A stretch of 64,000 nucleotides of DNA. Origin: JAUHXS01 sp965213575 (GTDB lineage: Bacteria; Bacteroidota; Bacteroidia; Chitinophagales; JAUHXS01). This document shows positions 47,687 to 57,930 of the stretch, one piece after another; within the stretch, counting starts at the first letter, position 1, and every line of letters begins with the position of its first letter. Both the position numbers and the translations under genes were made by a program. The notes below the pieces were generated by a model. It was not told the DNA's origin, ran no database searches, and worked only from the letters and a program-made list of their open reading frames with translations. The stretch lies in assembly GCA_965213575.1 (NCBI GenBank), contig CBDBZN010000028.1, positions 62,001-126,000 on the forward strand. Direction: 5' to 3'.

Positions 47687-48622
47687 TTAGAATCTCGGAG
47701 CAGTATAATTTCCTGAATTCATTTTCTTATTAAATAAATGTATTCCAATTTGTATTTCATGTGTATTACCTGATTGAGCCACTAAGCTATTGCCTAAAAA
47801 CTCATAAGCATAATTTAGCTCTATTTGATCTAGTACTAAAAAGCCGGCATACAAAATTAATCCTGCACTTTGCCTATAACCCAAACCGGCCCAAAAAATA
47901 TGTTGCCAATTTAGCAAACTGTTGATTTCTATTTGGCTTCCTAAGTTAGAATAGGTTTCCAACAAAACTGATGATTTTAAAAATATATCATTTGAAATAG
48001 ATCTTTTATATTGACCTATAAACAAGAAATTTCTTTTTAAGTCAAAACCACTACTCGTATTGTCGTTTATTTTAAGTTGAGGATTTGTATTAATTAGGTT
48101 CGGAATAGCAATGCCTAATTCCAATGTCCTCCATGTATAATTGATACCGATATCAGTATTAAATGAAAAGCCTCCGACACGATCTTGATTTAAGATGGCA
48201 TCAGAATTATCTTGCACATTAGCATTAGCAAAATCAATACTTGTTTGAGATGCTCCGGTTGACAAACCAAAAGATATTGTATGATAAAAGCTTAGTTTTA
48301 ATCGATATCTATATGATAAGTTTAAACTTGTTCTACGAATTAATGAAGTTTCATCCACCCAAAGCAAGCCCCCTAAACTGACGTTTTTTTGTATAGGGCT
48401 ATGAACATTGACATAAGTACTGGTAGGAGCTCCTTCAATACCTACCCACTGTTGCCTATGCCCAGCAAAGCCTGCAAGATAACCTCGATCTCCAACATTT
48501 GCAGGGTTATAAATGGCTTTATTGTTAATGTACCAATTAGTGATCGGAAATTGTTGAGCTGCTACAATAAATATATTAAGCATTAAAACGAATAATAATA
48601 ATAGCTTGCGGATAATTTGCAT
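47687..48622 (-). CDS. PorP/SprF family T9SS outer-membrane protein
   Basis: 311 aa. Signal peptide, then the family opening YINNKAIYNPANVGDRGYL, the HRQQWVGIEGAP motif and a beta-barrel with alternating aromatic strands to the end (..IQIGIHLF). SprF is needed for surface delivery of the adhesin SprB in Flavobacterium (family knowledge). Here it sits directly upstream of a cargo gene and just downstream of two others, so it may serve these as dedicated partner (inference). Confidence 0.93.
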   Translation of the reverse strand: MQIIRKLLLLFVLMLNIFIVAAQQFPITNWYINNKAIYNPANVGDRGYLAGFAGHRQQWVGIEGAPTSTYVNVHSPIQKNVSLGGLLWVDETSLIRRTSLNLSYRYRLKLSFYHTISFGLSTGASQTSIDFANANVQDNSDAILNQDRVGGFSFNTDIGINYTWRTLELGIAIPNLINTNPQLKINDNTSSGFDLKRNFLFIGQYKRSISNDIFLKSSVLLETYSNLGSQIEINSLLNWQHIFWAGLGYRQSAGLILYAGFLVLDQIELNYAYEFLGNSLVAQSGNTHEIQIGIHLFNKKMNSGNYTAPRF

Positions 48623-48723
48623 ACAACGTACTTTCAGGCCGGCGAAAATAATTTATTAGTGCAATTTATGATATTAATATGGATAAGTAAAGTTTAATAA
48701 ATCATTTTGAGTTCTATTGCCTC

Positions 48724-48786
48724 TCATATAGGCTGGGGTTTGAACCCCAATCTGAATGAAAGCTGGGTTTTGAACCCCAGCCTATG
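48724..48786. repeat. Hairpin repeat related to the 10226 palindrome
   Basis: Outer arms TCATATAGGCTGGGGTT and AACCCCAGCCTATGA are inverted repeats (two-base bulge), enclosing a second GGGTTTTGAACCCC. The AACCC..CTATGA core matches the element at 10226-10269. It lies between the TPR membrane gene and the PorP/SprF gene, where it may act as a terminator. Confidence 0.65.
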
Positions 48787-48797
48787 AAGCTGTACCC

Positions 48798-50780
48798 TTA
48801 TTTACTGTTACAAATATTCTGATAGTATGCAGCTTTTTGTTGGTCATTTGCCTGTTGAAATAATGACTGTATATATTTGCACAGTGATAAATCGGTTCGA
48901 TCTGCATTAAAAGCTTTTTCGAAATATATAAGCGCATTTTGAGAATTAGAAGCATTATTGATAGCAAGATTACCCATATTAATGTAAACATATTTAGGGT
49001 TTGAGATTTGAGATGCTACGCTATCTAATTGCTGAATGCCTTGCTCCACTAGCTCATATTTAATTAGAAAATTATTGAAAGATTTATAAGTAATGATTCG
49101 CTCAGGAGCAAGTCGAATAGTTTTGAGGTAATACTTAAAAGCACTATCGGGTTGATTTATTTTTTCATAGGCAATAGCTATATTTAAGGCAGCTTCGGTA
49201 TAATCAGGCCAAAGCTTTAAAGCTTGTTTAGAAAGCTGAATTCCTTTTTGGTAATTTTTTAGATACCCTATATGCGTTGCTCCTAAATTATTATAGGAGG
49301 ATGCATACGTAGAATCAATATTCACAGCAGCTTGGTAATGCTTAGCGATATTGTAAAGATATTGTCCCTTTTTAGGATGAGTGGGATTTTTATTTATCTT
49401 ATAAAAAAGTGTATTAGCGATCATGGCATGAGCCTTAGCCGATTGATCTACCACATTAATATCATGATAATAAGTGGTAAGATAATCATGCCAATCATTG
49501 TTTCTGGCAATCACTCTTGCTGAGTAGGCACTTAAAATAATTCCAACAGTAACAATGAAACCTACCGGAATTCTTATAGTATCATTATTTAGTGATAGAA
49601 TATTTATTTTAAAAATCCTAATAACTATAACCGATAAGGCAATGCAATATCCAAGCGAGAAAACATAGGTAAATCTATCTGCTACGATTCCTACTACCGG
49701 GTGTAAGATGTTCAGATATGCTAACATTACTCCTAGCCATAGAAGTATTCCTAGGCCTAAAACATCTCTTTGTAGCCATTTTTTCATGCCAAAAACTGCC
49801 AAAGGGAGATAAATTAAAATTGCTAGCCAGACTTGATAATACGTCCAATCCGCTATCGGAATCTGATTAAACCCATAATAATGAGCCATGTGTAGGGGGA
49901 AAACAAGCATTTTCAAATAATGCCAGCTGCAATACAGCCCGGTAGTTATGCGATCCATTATGCTATTTGAGTAAAATAAGGGATTTTCATAATATTGATA
50001 ATTTCGAACAGATGCAGCCAATAAATCATATTGAAGAAAAAAGACAAAACCAACTGCCAGCATTATAGGCATCATACACCATACTATTTCTTTTATATCA
50101 GCTTTAGCAAAATATAAAACCACCGGCATAATCCCAATCAAAACCAAGCCGGTTTCTTTCGAAAACAACACAAACAGGCTCCATAATCCTATGAAAATCA
50201 GATACTTGAAATGATTGGTACTAATAAATTTTAAACTATTTGTTAATACTAATAAAATTCCTAAAAATGCTAAAAGCTCATCCCGGCTTTTAATATTTGC
50301 TACCGGTTCTGTGTGTAGCGGGTGGGTAATAAATAACAAAGTTATTATAAAAGGAAACATCACATTATAATAAGGAAGTAGCCTGCATAGGAAATTTAGT
50401 AATATAATGCCGGTAAGAGCATATATTAACAGGTTAATAAAGTGGCTGATGTTGGCTTGCGTTAATTTATCTTCTCGTTTTTTTTCTTCTTTAGTTTGAG
50501 CGACAGGTAAGTGGCTAAAAAGCATTTTTTCTACCACAAAAGTTAATGATACGATAGGCCGATAGCCATACTGCTGCTTACCGTCAACAGAATAGTACGT
50601 AGTAAAAATAAGTGGAATACTTTTGAGCCCTTTTTCTACTTTTCCCACACCATCTACCACAACGTGGTCATCAGCGGAATATTCATTATTAATGGCATTA
50701 CCATAAATCAGGAAAGTGAGCAAAGTGATGATTAGATATAATCGACTTAACTTTATTTTTGAAAAATCAACAGCAATCAT
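48798..50780 (-). CDS. Multi-pass membrane protein with C-terminal TPRs (TMTC/DUF1736-like)
   Basis: ~660 aa from the ATG at 50780; the TTG at 50828 abuts the preceding stop and adds a non-conserved tail. N-terminal ~430 residues have about ten membrane helices with the glycosyltransferase-C-like first loop (NEYSADDHVVVDG, an acidic pair as in O-mannosyltransferases), then TPRs (~470-660; e.g. YASSYNNLGATHIGYL, YTEAALNIAIAYEKI). Such proteins are likely membrane glycosyltransferases. It follows the 891-aa T9SS adhesin and may glycosylate exported proteins (inference). Confidence 0.8.
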   Translation of the reverse strand: MIAVDFSKIKLSRLYLIITLLTFLIYGNAINNEYSADDHVVVDGVGKVEKGLKSIPLIFTTYYSVDGKQQYGYRPIVSLTFVVEKMLFSHLPVAQTKEEKKREDKLTQANISHFINLLIYALTGIILLNFLCRLLPYYNVMFPFIITLLFITHPLHTEPVANIKSRDELLAFLGILLVLTNSLKFISTNHFKYLIFIGLWSLFVLFSKETGLVLIGIMPVVLYFAKADIKEIVWCMMPIMLAVGFVFFLQYDLLAASVRNYQYYENPLFYSNSIMDRITTGLYCSWHYLKMLVFPLHMAHYYGFNQIPIADWTYYQVWLAILIYLPLAVFGMKKWLQRDVLGLGILLWLGVMLAYLNILHPVVGIVADRFTYVFSLGYCIALSVIVIRIFKINILSLNNDTIRIPVGFIVTVGIILSAYSARVIARNNDWHDYLTTYYHDINVVDQSAKAHAMIANTLFYKINKNPTHPKKGQYLYNIAKHYQAAVNIDSTYASSYNNLGATHIGYLKNYQKGIQLSKQALKLWPDYTEAALNIAIAYEKINQPDSAFKYYLKTIRLAPERIITYKSFNNFLIKYELVEQGIQQLDSVASQISNPKYVYINMGNLAINNASNSQNALIYFEKAFNADRTDLSLCKYIQSLFQQANDQQKAAYYQNICNSK

Positions 50781-50828
50781 ATAGATTTTTCGGTCAGAAG
50801 ATTTTATGGGCGTATCATTAGAGAACAA

Positions 50829-53504
50829 TTACTTATTTAACCTAATAACATTAATCGCTCCGGTTTGTATATTTTCATTGCATTTTAGAAGATAGTAGTA
50901 GGTAGCTTCCAATACGGGTTTTCCTTGATAGGTGCCGTCCCAATCATTTTGATAACTACTGCTTTCATAAACCACCAACCCGGTCCTAGAGGTAATCGTC
51001 AATTGGCAATTATCATACTTCCCATTATCAGGAAGTACCCAAAAGTCATTCACTCCATCGCCATTTGGCGTAAATAGATTATCTATTATATCATCATCTG
51101 TTGATTCACTTTTCACAATGACAACAATAGAACAATTGTCTGTATTTCCACTGCCATCCGCAGCTTCGTATATTTCAATATTTGTACCAATAGGAAAAAA
51201 TGAATTAGGTCCCAATCCATCTACTAAGGTGACTGTAGTCGTAGCACAATTGTCGGTCGCAATAGGAAGAGGATATTCATACGGATTTTCAGATTCGCCT
51301 ATTGTGGTGTCTCCTTCACAAATTAATACAGGTGGCGTGGTATCTAAAACAGTCACAGTTGCTTGACAAGTAGCTGAATTAGTGTCATATGAAACTGTCA
51401 ATGTAAGTATGTTGTCTCCTATATCATTGCAGGTAAATGTTGTTTTATCTAACGCTAATTGGACAGGGTTACAGGCAGTTTGAGAGCCATTATCTATCTC
51501 AGTAGTTGTAACATTTGCTTGCCCGTTATTATCTAGATAGATTATCACATCTTGACAAATCGCAGTAACAGTTTTATTGTTATTGACTGTTACTATAGAG
51601 GTGCATTCATCTGTATTGCCACTTGCATCCGTTACGGTTACTATAATTATATTATCACCGGTATCAGCACAGTTAAACTCAGACTTACTCAAGCTAATGC
51701 TCTTAACAAAACAATTATCATTACTCCCATTATTAACATCAGTAGAATCTACGGATGCTGAACCATTACTATCTAACGTAATACTAATATCCTTACAAAT
51801 TGCTACCGGATTAAATGTATCAATTAAAGTAACCGTAAAAATACAAGTATCAGCATTGCCAAAACTATCGGAAACAATCAGCGAATTTATTAAAGTGCTG
51901 GTATTATTACAAGTAAAGAAAGTGTCAATCAATGAATAAATTAAATCTGTACATCCTCCTGATGCAGGCCCCACTATATCAGGTGGTAATATATTTGCCA
52001 TTCCAAATTCATCGACATACAAAGATGTATCTCGACAGGTAGCGGTAATTATCGGAGTTCCCACAGAAGTAACTCTTAAAGTATCATAACTTACGCAGCC
52101 ATTGCCATCTATAACTACCAGATCATATAATTGGGCATTTAAATTAATAAAATTACTGTCTGCTTGAAAATTATTTCCATTGTCAATAGAAAACTCATAA
52201 GCACCGGCGTTACCTCCTGAGAAATTAAAAAAACTTATGGAGCCGTCCATATTTGTGCATCGTTCACTCTCAAAGCTGCTCATAAAAGTTATACTATCAG
52301 GTTGGTTAATGGTAATTCCTTTAGTATTCACACAGCCTATCGGTTCTTCCGGGCCCACTACAATATTATCTACAGCAAAAGAAGGGTCAGAGCCGCTTCC
52401 ATCTGCATCATTGTGCCATGAAAAGCCTATCCTAAAGTTAGGAATATTATCACCAGGAAGATCAGTTTCATATCGAATAGGTGCCCATTTAGGTATTGCA
52501 GCGACACTATTACAAGAATCAATACAGCAGTTCGTTTCAAAACCCACCTGGACTACGCCCCAGTTAGAACCATTAAAAAAATCTAATGTACAAAAGTCAT
52601 CTGCTCCTTCTCCATAACCCATGTAATCAAAGGCTATTTTTATATTTGATTTTCCGGTTAAATCAATAGTAGGTGATTCTATACGTTTATGAGTCTCACT
52701 ATTAGCATCTTGAGAATATATTGTGCCACAATCTCCCAAAAAACAATCTAAAGTACCTGCGGGAGCGCTGACATGTAAGGTTTGGTTACTTGGCCCCATG
52801 CTATCATCACATCCTGCACTACAATTTCCTGCCCCGGTAAAAGATTCTGTAGCACTAATAAACCATAAATTAGGAGCTGATCCTTCTGCAGCTGTGATAG
52901 TCTGTGTCCATGATCCGCCAGCTAAAGTGGCATTCGTAGCTAGTTGATTACGATTTGAGCAATTATTATCAAACCCAAAACTTTCAAAGTAAATAGGTAC
53001 TATAGCTAACGTTTGATCAGTGACTGAAAGAAAGTACTCACCGGCACACAAATTAGTAATTTCAGCAGAGTCGCTTCCTAACGTATCTCCATTGCTATTT
53101 CTCCAAACATAAGTATATGGAGGATTACCACCAGATACGCTCGCCGTGATCCGGCCATCACAACTGTCAGAACAGCTTATCGGCCGATCTTCACTAAACG
53201 TGATATTAGGCCCGTCACTTCCACCAACTACTTCTATGCCTTTTACTTCATTACCACTCCCATCTTGTATCACTATTTGGTAAAAATCGGAGGATAAAGT
53301 TCTGAAATTACTATCCGCTTGAAAATTATTGCCATTATTAATGGAGTAAATATACGGCCCACCGTCGCCTCCTGATGCTGATAATTGTATTTCTCCATTG
53401 AAAGCCCTGCAACTTTCATTGGTAATTACTGCCGTATAAGTTACTTGTGCAAATAGGCAAGTACTAGTGATCAAAAAATAAATTAACGTTAAAACTATTC
53501 GCAT
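50829..53504 (-). CDS. T9SS cargo: SprB-repeat/HYR-domain adhesin-like protein
   Basis: 891 aa. Signal peptide; SprB-like repeats (GGDGGPYIYSINNGNNFQ near residue 50 and again near 430); a ~200-residue lectin/jelly-roll-like insert (~170-390, with many Cys pairs); three or four HYR-type repeats with AICQDVIIYLDNNGQA and SVTVTD-like ends; and a gliding-motility C-terminal domain (LFTPNGDGVNDFW.. ending NVIRLNK). Probable surface adhesin. Confidence 0.88.
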   Translation of the reverse strand: MRIVLTLIYFLITSTCLFAQVTYTAVITNESCRAFNGEIQLSASGGDGGPYIYSINNGNNFQADSNFRTLSSDFYQIVIQDGSGNEVKGIEVVGGSDGPNITFSEDRPISCSDSCDGRITASVSGGNPPYTYVWRNSNGDTLGSDSAEITNLCAGEYFLSVTDQTLAIVPIYFESFGFDNNCSNRNQLATNATLAGGSWTQTITAAEGSAPNLWFISATESFTGAGNCSAGCDDSMGPSNQTLHVSAPAGTLDCFLGDCGTIYSQDANSETHKRIESPTIDLTGKSNIKIAFDYMGYGEGADDFCTLDFFNGSNWGVVQVGFETNCCIDSCNSVAAIPKWAPIRYETDLPGDNIPNFRIGFSWHNDADGSGSDPSFAVDNIVVGPEEPIGCVNTKGITINQPDSITFMSSFESERCTNMDGSISFFNFSGGNAGAYEFSIDNGNNFQADSNFINLNAQLYDLVVIDGNGCVSYDTLRVTSVGTPIITATCRDTSLYVDEFGMANILPPDIVGPASGGCTDLIYSLIDTFFTCNNTSTLINSLIVSDSFGNADTCIFTVTLIDTFNPVAICKDISITLDSNGSASVDSTDVNNGSNDNCFVKSISLSKSEFNCADTGDNIIIVTVTDASGNTDECTSIVTVNNNKTVTAICQDVIIYLDNNGQANVTTTEIDNGSQTACNPVQLALDKTTFTCNDIGDNILTLTVSYDTNSATCQATVTVLDTTPPVLICEGDTTIGESENPYEYPLPIATDNCATTTVTLVDGLGPNSFFPIGTNIEIYEAADGSGNTDNCSIVVIVKSESTDDDIIDNLFTPNGDGVNDFWVLPDNGKYDNCQLTITSRTGLVVYESSSYQNDWDGTYQGKPVLEATYYYLLKCNENIQTGAINVIRLNK

Positions 53505-53595
53505 TCAACTATTTCTCACTAAACAAAAGTCGTTTAAAATCAATAAATAAGCAAGTTTTTATTGATCTTAATTCTTTAGAAAAATGTCATATAAA

Positions 53596-54189
53596 TTAAA
53601 CATTAGGACTAGCAATTGTTTTTTTAATAGTAATGTCTTTCCAAGAAAGAATATTTTTATCGCGATATATTCTCTCTATTTTGTTTCTAAGTAGCTTGCT
53701 ATTATTCGTATAATTAGCCTTTGTTAAAAACATTTTAATCTTTTCATCACCTCTATTTGCTTCTTTATACCCTAGCTTTTGGTTGTAAGCTAATGCATTT
53801 AAATTATCTTTACGCACAGTACCATAAACCGTAGTGAGATCAAATAAAAAAAATGCTAAATCTAACATAATCAGAGAAGCTAAGATTGGGATGTGCGTAT
53901 TCCTGAAATCTTCCTCCCAAATAAAAATACCTGATTCTACTGTTCTATCATCATAATTTATATCCTTGCCATTGATCAATCCAATTTTCTTGCTTTTGTA
54001 AATGATTAAAAAGTAATAGTTATAATTATTATTAATAGAACAAAACCAATCCGCTTGCTCTTCTTTTGTAATTTCCTTCTGAATGAGCATTCTATCGCAA
54101 ATAAATTTACTATTTCGATTTCTGCGGACCAGTTCTATATCTTCTTCCGTTAAACGCTGTAAAATGAGGCCAAATTTATTAATAATCAT
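53596..54189 (-). CDS. GNAT family acetyltransferase
   Basis: ~197 aa from the ATG at 54189, immediately after the glycosyltransferase stop (earlier starts would lie inside that gene). Has the RimJ/RimL-like GNAT plan: LRLT-like opening LILQRLTEEDIELVRRNRN, central beta strand IGLINGKDI, and the acyl-CoA-loop/C-terminal helix NLNALAYNQKLGYKE. Last gene of the KASIII/ACP/SDR/GT2 operon; probably an N- or O-acyltransferase acting on an amino sugar or the acyl product. Confidence 0.8.
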   Translation of the reverse strand: MIINKFGLILQRLTEEDIELVRRNRNSKFICDRMLIQKEITKEEQADWFCSINNNYNYYFLIIYKSKKIGLINGKDINYDDRTVESGIFIWEEDFRNTHIPILASLIMLDLAFFLFDLTTVYGTVRKDNLNALAYNQKLGYKEANRGDEKIKMFLTKANYTNNSKLLRNKIERIYRDKNILSWKDITIKKTIASPNV

Positions 54190-54190
54190 T

Positions 54191-54892
54191 TTACGAGCTT
54201 TTGATATTATACGCAGAGGCATCACGTAATCGGGTTGCAAAAGTGCTATAATGAATAAGGATCTTTACAGCTAATATTAATCTTTTATAAGTAGTATATC
54301 TACTTTCATTTAGACTTTTATAGCGAATTACTTTCACTACGTCAATTTTTGCTGCATATTTAGGAAAAATAGCTTCTAAAAATATGAAATCATTGTTTTG
54401 TTGCCGGAGAGCTGCTGCTAAAAAGGGGTTTATTAACCGAAAAGAAGATCCCTCCCATTTTCTATTATCTATCACATTTACCAACCATTTAAAAAGATAG
54501 CTGCTGAGTCGATTATTATCACTCATACCATATACTAAATCGCTATTATTTTGTTGCTGGCAAGCTATGAGCTTTTGAATATCCCGAGGATGATATTGCA
54601 AATCATCATCTATAGTAATAATGTATTTATTTTGAACTTGCATAATTCCATACAAAGTAGCTGCATGTTGGCCATGATTTTTGTCTAGATGAAACAGCTT
54701 AATTTTTGAATTATTTTGAGTCTTTATACCTTGCAAAACTTCCCAACTTTTATCCTGCGAAGCATCGTTTACAAAAATGACTTCCCAATTAATATTTAAA
54801 GCATTGAGAGCATTTTTAAGTTCTTTCCATAATTGCAGGAGTACAGCAGCACTATTATAAACCGGTACAACAACTGCGTATTGCTTATCCAT
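54191..54892 (-). CDS. Glycosyltransferase family 2
   Basis: 233 aa. GT-A fold: VVPVYNSAAVL opening, VNDASQDKSW, and the metal-binding IDDDLQYHPRDI. It resembles the dolichyl-phosphate sugar transferase branch but ends before any C-terminal membrane helices. Start overlaps the SDR stop by one base (TAATG). Part of the acyl/glycan operon. Confidence 0.88.
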   Translation of the reverse strand: MDKQYAVVVPVYNSAAVLLQLWKELKNALNALNINWEVIFVNDASQDKSWEVLQGIKTQNNSKIKLFHLDKNHGQHAATLYGIMQVQNKYIITIDDDLQYHPRDIQKLIACQQQNNSDLVYGMSDNNRLSSYLFKWLVNVIDNRKWEGSSFRLINPFLAAALRQQNNDFIFLEAIFPKYAAKIDVVKVIRYKSLNESRYTTYKRLILAVKILIHYSTFATRLRDASAYNIKSS

Positions 54893-55650
54893 TATTGCCC
54901 TGCTGTTAACCCTCCATCCATAACCAGTTCAGTACCGGTTATCCATTTAGAAGCATTTGATAATAAAAATACTGTTGCGTGGGCAATATCTTGCGCCTCG
55001 CCTAATCCTAGCGGATAACGCTGCTTATACTGCTCCATTTCTGTTAAAATAATATTTTTCTCAACTTGATCAAAAAGAGGCGTTTGCACCATTGCTGACA
55101 AAATAACATTCGAACGAATATGTTTAGCAGCTAACTCTAAGGCGAGTGTTTTACTAAAAGCATTGATTCCCGCCTTGGCTCCTGCATAGGCCGCTCCGCC
55201 TTTATATGGGAATTGGCTGGCTATGGAAGAAATAAATACAATAGAAGCGCGATTATTTAATTTCTTAGCTTTTAATAAATTACCGGTAAGCAAAACAGGC
55301 ACTTCATAATTAATTTTCCAAATATCGTTTATATGTATTTTTGAAAGATATTTGATAGGATAGGGGCTCACCTTACCTGCACAATGGACAATGCCATCAA
55401 GAGTTTTGATATTATAAATGATTTTTTGAACTTCTTCATCTTTTAATAAATCGCAAGGAATGATTTGATGGTTATTATTATCCATCTTTTCTTGCGTTTG
55501 AGCAAGTCGCTCTTTATCTCTCCCTGTTAAAATGATGTTTGCGCCAAATTGAGCAGCTAAAATACTAATTGCCTTTCCTATGCCGGAAGAAGCTCCCGTC
55601 ACTAAAATATTTTTATTGTGTAAGCTAAATGCTGTGTCAACAATATTCAT
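54892..55650 (-). CDS. Short-chain dehydrogenase/reductase
   Basis: 252 aa Rossmann enzyme: TGASSGIG (residues 18-25), HCAGKV, catalytic Ser in FISSIAS and YAGAK (Tyr-x3-Lys) near 155. FabG-like. Lies one base after the KASIII gene, so it could reduce the 3-ketoacyl product made by the neighbouring synthases (inference). Confidence 0.9.
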   Translation of the reverse strand: MNIVDTAFSLHNKNILVTGASSGIGKAISILAAQFGANIILTGRDKERLAQTQEKMDNNNHQIIPCDLLKDEEVQKIIYNIKTLDGIVHCAGKVSPYPIKYLSKIHINDIWKINYEVPVLLTGNLLKAKKLNNRASIVFISSIASQFPYKGGAAYAGAKAGINAFSKTLALELAAKHIRSNVILSAMVQTPLFDQVEKNIILTEMEQYKQRYPLGLGEAQDIAHATVFLLSNASKWITGTELVMDGGLTAGQ

Positions 55651-55651
55651 T

Positions 55652-56728
55652 TTAATCGACTTTTATTATATCCGAACAAAATACATTTTCAGTTTTTAAT
55701 AACACATTGGCTAAAGATAAACCAACGCCAAAGCCGGATAAAAGCAAAGTGAGTTGTTTATTTTTCAATTGATTTTTCAATTGACTGATCATTGTTAAAG
55801 GAATAGACGCAGAACTCGTATTGCCATATTCTTTTAAAGAATAAGGTGTTTCGGAAGCAGGAATTCCGACTTTCTTACGAATGGTTTCATTCATCAATAA
55901 ATTGGCTTGATGCATCACAAAATAATCTAAATTTTGAACATCGGTTTCAGTTTGGTTAAGCAATGCATTCACAGAACGAGGAATTTCTGTAATCGCATAA
56001 TGAAAGACCTCCATGCCGTTTAAAATTAAATGTAAATTATTTCGATTAATTCCCTCACTGATATTTTTTACTTCAAAAGATTCTTTAGAAACCGGATTTC
56101 TCACTCCGCCATCCTTAATGTGGATGGCTTCAAATTTACTGCCCTCATTTTCTAAATTGAAATGCATTGGTTGCGCATCACTGCTAAACTCTAATGCTGT
56201 TGCAGTACCGGCATCGCCGAAGAGTGGATAAGTACTTTTATCGGTTGTAGAGCAGGTTGTAGATGAAACATCTCCGGCTAATAGCAATCCTTTTTTAATA
56301 CCTGTTGCGGCCATAAAATTTCCAATAATAGAAAGTCCGGTTACATAACCGGAGCACCCAAGATTAACATCAAAAGCTATGCAAGTTTTACTTAGTCCCA
56401 GCCTATCTTGTAAAATAATAGCTGTAGAAGGCAAAAGGTAATCTGGTGATTGGGTTACTAAAATGATGATACCAATATCAGATTTATTCCACTTTATATC
56501 TTTAATAAGCTGCTTAGCTGCTTCGTAGCAGAGATCGCCAGTAGTAGTATTATATTCAACAATGTGTCGTTTTTCAATACCGGTAGTTTTGATGAGCATT
56601 TTGCGTTCTTGAGCAGTAACATGACCATACTCATTATTATTCACAGTTTTTGTAGGCACTGCTGCTGCTATTCCGGAAATTTTAATATTATTTATAGAGA
56701 ATATTGCCAAGATTTTTAATTCTGTCAT
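55652..56728 (-). CDS. 3-oxoacyl-ACP synthase III family protein (second copy)
   Basis: Thiolase-fold KASIII: active-site Cys in DVNLGCSGYV, His in FVMHQANLL, Asn in EYGNTSSASIP. The family domain begins at NNIKISGIAAAVP, but no start codon is there. The nearest in-frame ATG (56728) lies 40 bp inside the preceding AAA_14 gene, so the N-terminus carries ~11 foreign residues. In place of the expected start is an ATA (56695-56693) at the ATPase's last codons. Forms an operon with SDR, GT2 and GNAT. Confidence 0.85.
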   Translation of the reverse strand: MTELKILAIFSINNIKISGIAAAVPTKTVNNNEYGHVTAQERKMLIKTTGIEKRHIVEYNTTTGDLCYEAAKQLIKDIKWNKSDIGIIILVTQSPDYLLPSTAIILQDRLGLSKTCIAFDVNLGCSGYVTGLSIIGNFMAATGIKKGLLLAGDVSSTTCSTTDKSTYPLFGDAGTATALEFSSDAQPMHFNLENEGSKFEAIHIKDGGVRNPVSKESFEVKNISEGINRNNLHLILNGMEVFHYAITEIPRSVNALLNQTETDVQNLDYFVMHQANLLMNETIRKKVGIPASETPYSLKEYGNTSSASIPLTMISQLKNQLKNKQLTLLLSGFGVGLSLANVLLKTENVFCSDIIKVD

Positions 56729-57869
56729 TAAAATGTCGCTTAATAAATGTTTCAAAGTTAATTACCTCTACATTTTCTGCAATTTTATAATTATCACTTT
56801 GTGGAGTAACTATATAATTAGTAGGTGTCCCTAAATCTTTTATAGAGTTTAAAAATCCTTTGCTAATTTTTGGCGAAGAAGTATATTTTATCTCTACTGA
56901 AATTTTGGGAATTCCAGCGGTAGTTAAAACCAAATCGCATTCGGCACCCTTGTGAGTTCTATAAAAGAAAAGGTCATATTCATCCATGCAAAGCTGTTTA
57001 ACTTGTTCAATAACGAAGCCTTCCCAGGAGAAACCTAGGACTGGATGCCCGTGTAAAACATTGAAATCATTAATTCTTAGTAAATAATGTAATATTCCTG
57101 TATCTCGTATATAAACCTTAGGAGATTTTACGATGGATTTTTTTATGTTTTTACTGTAAGGTTTTAATATAGTTAGTAAGAAAGCATTAGAAAGAAAATC
57201 TAAATAATGCTTGATAGTAGGACTGCTGAGTTCTAAAGATTTTCCAACATTAGTACTATTCCACAAATTACCATGTGTATGAGCAATCATTGTGATAAAG
57301 TTATTTAGTATAATTGGTGATGCTTTCAACCCTAATAACGGTAAATCTCTTTCTATATATGTTTTAATAAAATTATTATGCCATGCAGATCTTAGTTCTT
57401 CACTAGGAGCTAAGAAAGCATCTGGAAATCCGCCTTTTAGCCATAAATCTTTATAATTAAAACCTACTTCTATTAAATTGAAGGTTGCCAATTCAGTATA
57501 TGCAATTCTTCCTGCTAATGATTCAGAGCCATCTCTTATTAAGTCAGGAGATGCTGAGCCTAATAAAATAAAGCGTCCCGGAGTTCTTTTTCTATCAACT
57601 AATGCTCTTAATAAAGGGAAAAGTTCTGGCTTTCTTTGCACCTCATCTAGGATAATGCATTTATCTAAGTTGTTTTCAAAAAATAAGATTGCATTCTCAA
57701 GTTTGGCTATATCAGGAGGGAATTCTAAATCTAGATATAAAATTTCATTAGAGCTTTTAAGCTGTTTCGCCAATGTAGTTTTACCTACTTGCCTAGGGCC
57801 AATTATGCCAACTACTGGAAAATGAGATAGTAACTCAGTAATTTCTTTAGTTATCCATCTATGAATCAT
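56688..57869 (-). CDS. AAA_14/DUF4143 ATPase
   Basis: ~393 aa from the ATG at 57869. N-terminal AAA_14 domain: Walker A GPRQVGKT (residues ~24-31), Walker B CIILDEVQ, sensor-like GSASPDLI. C-terminal DUF4143 with the restriction-nuclease-like trio (GAECDLVL..VEIKY). These genes are scattered across bacteria, with unknown role and a mobile distribution. Here it splits an acyl-metabolism operon and overlaps the next gene. A 21-bp inverted repeat precedes it (57884-57930). Confidence 0.9.
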   Translation of the reverse strand: MIHRWITKEITELLSHFPVVGIIGPRQVGKTTLAKQLKSSNEILYLDLEFPPDIAKLENAILFFENNLDKCIILDEVQRKPELFPLLRALVDRKRTPGRFILLGSASPDLIRDGSESLAGRIAYTELATFNLIEVGFNYKDLWLKGGFPDAFLAPSEELRSAWHNNFIKTYIERDLPLLGLKASPIILNNFITMIAHTHGNLWNSTNVGKSLELSSPTIKHYLDFLSNAFLLTILKPYSKNIKKSIVKSPKVYIRDTGILHYLLRINDFNVLHGHPVLGFSWEGFVIEQVKQLCMDEYDLFFYRTHKGAECDLVLTTAGIPKISVEIKYTSSPKISKGFLNSIKDLGTPTNYIVTPQSDNYKIAENVEVINFETFIKRHFNDRIKNLGNILYK

Positions 57870-57883
57870 CTTCAAATATACAT

Positions 57884-57930
57884 ATTTACCTACAAAATTT
57901 AAAATTTGATTTTAAATTTTGTAGGTAAAT
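57884..57930. promoter_or_regulatory. 21-bp perfect inverted repeat before the AAA_14 gene
   Basis: Left arm 57884-57904 begins ATTTACCTACAAAATTT; right arm 57910-57930 is its exact reverse complement; loop TTTGA. It fills the space between the ACP stop (57938) and the ATPase start (57869), so it would form a hairpin in the ATPase leader. Candidate self-regulatory operator or end of a mobile gene cassette. Confidence 0.7.
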
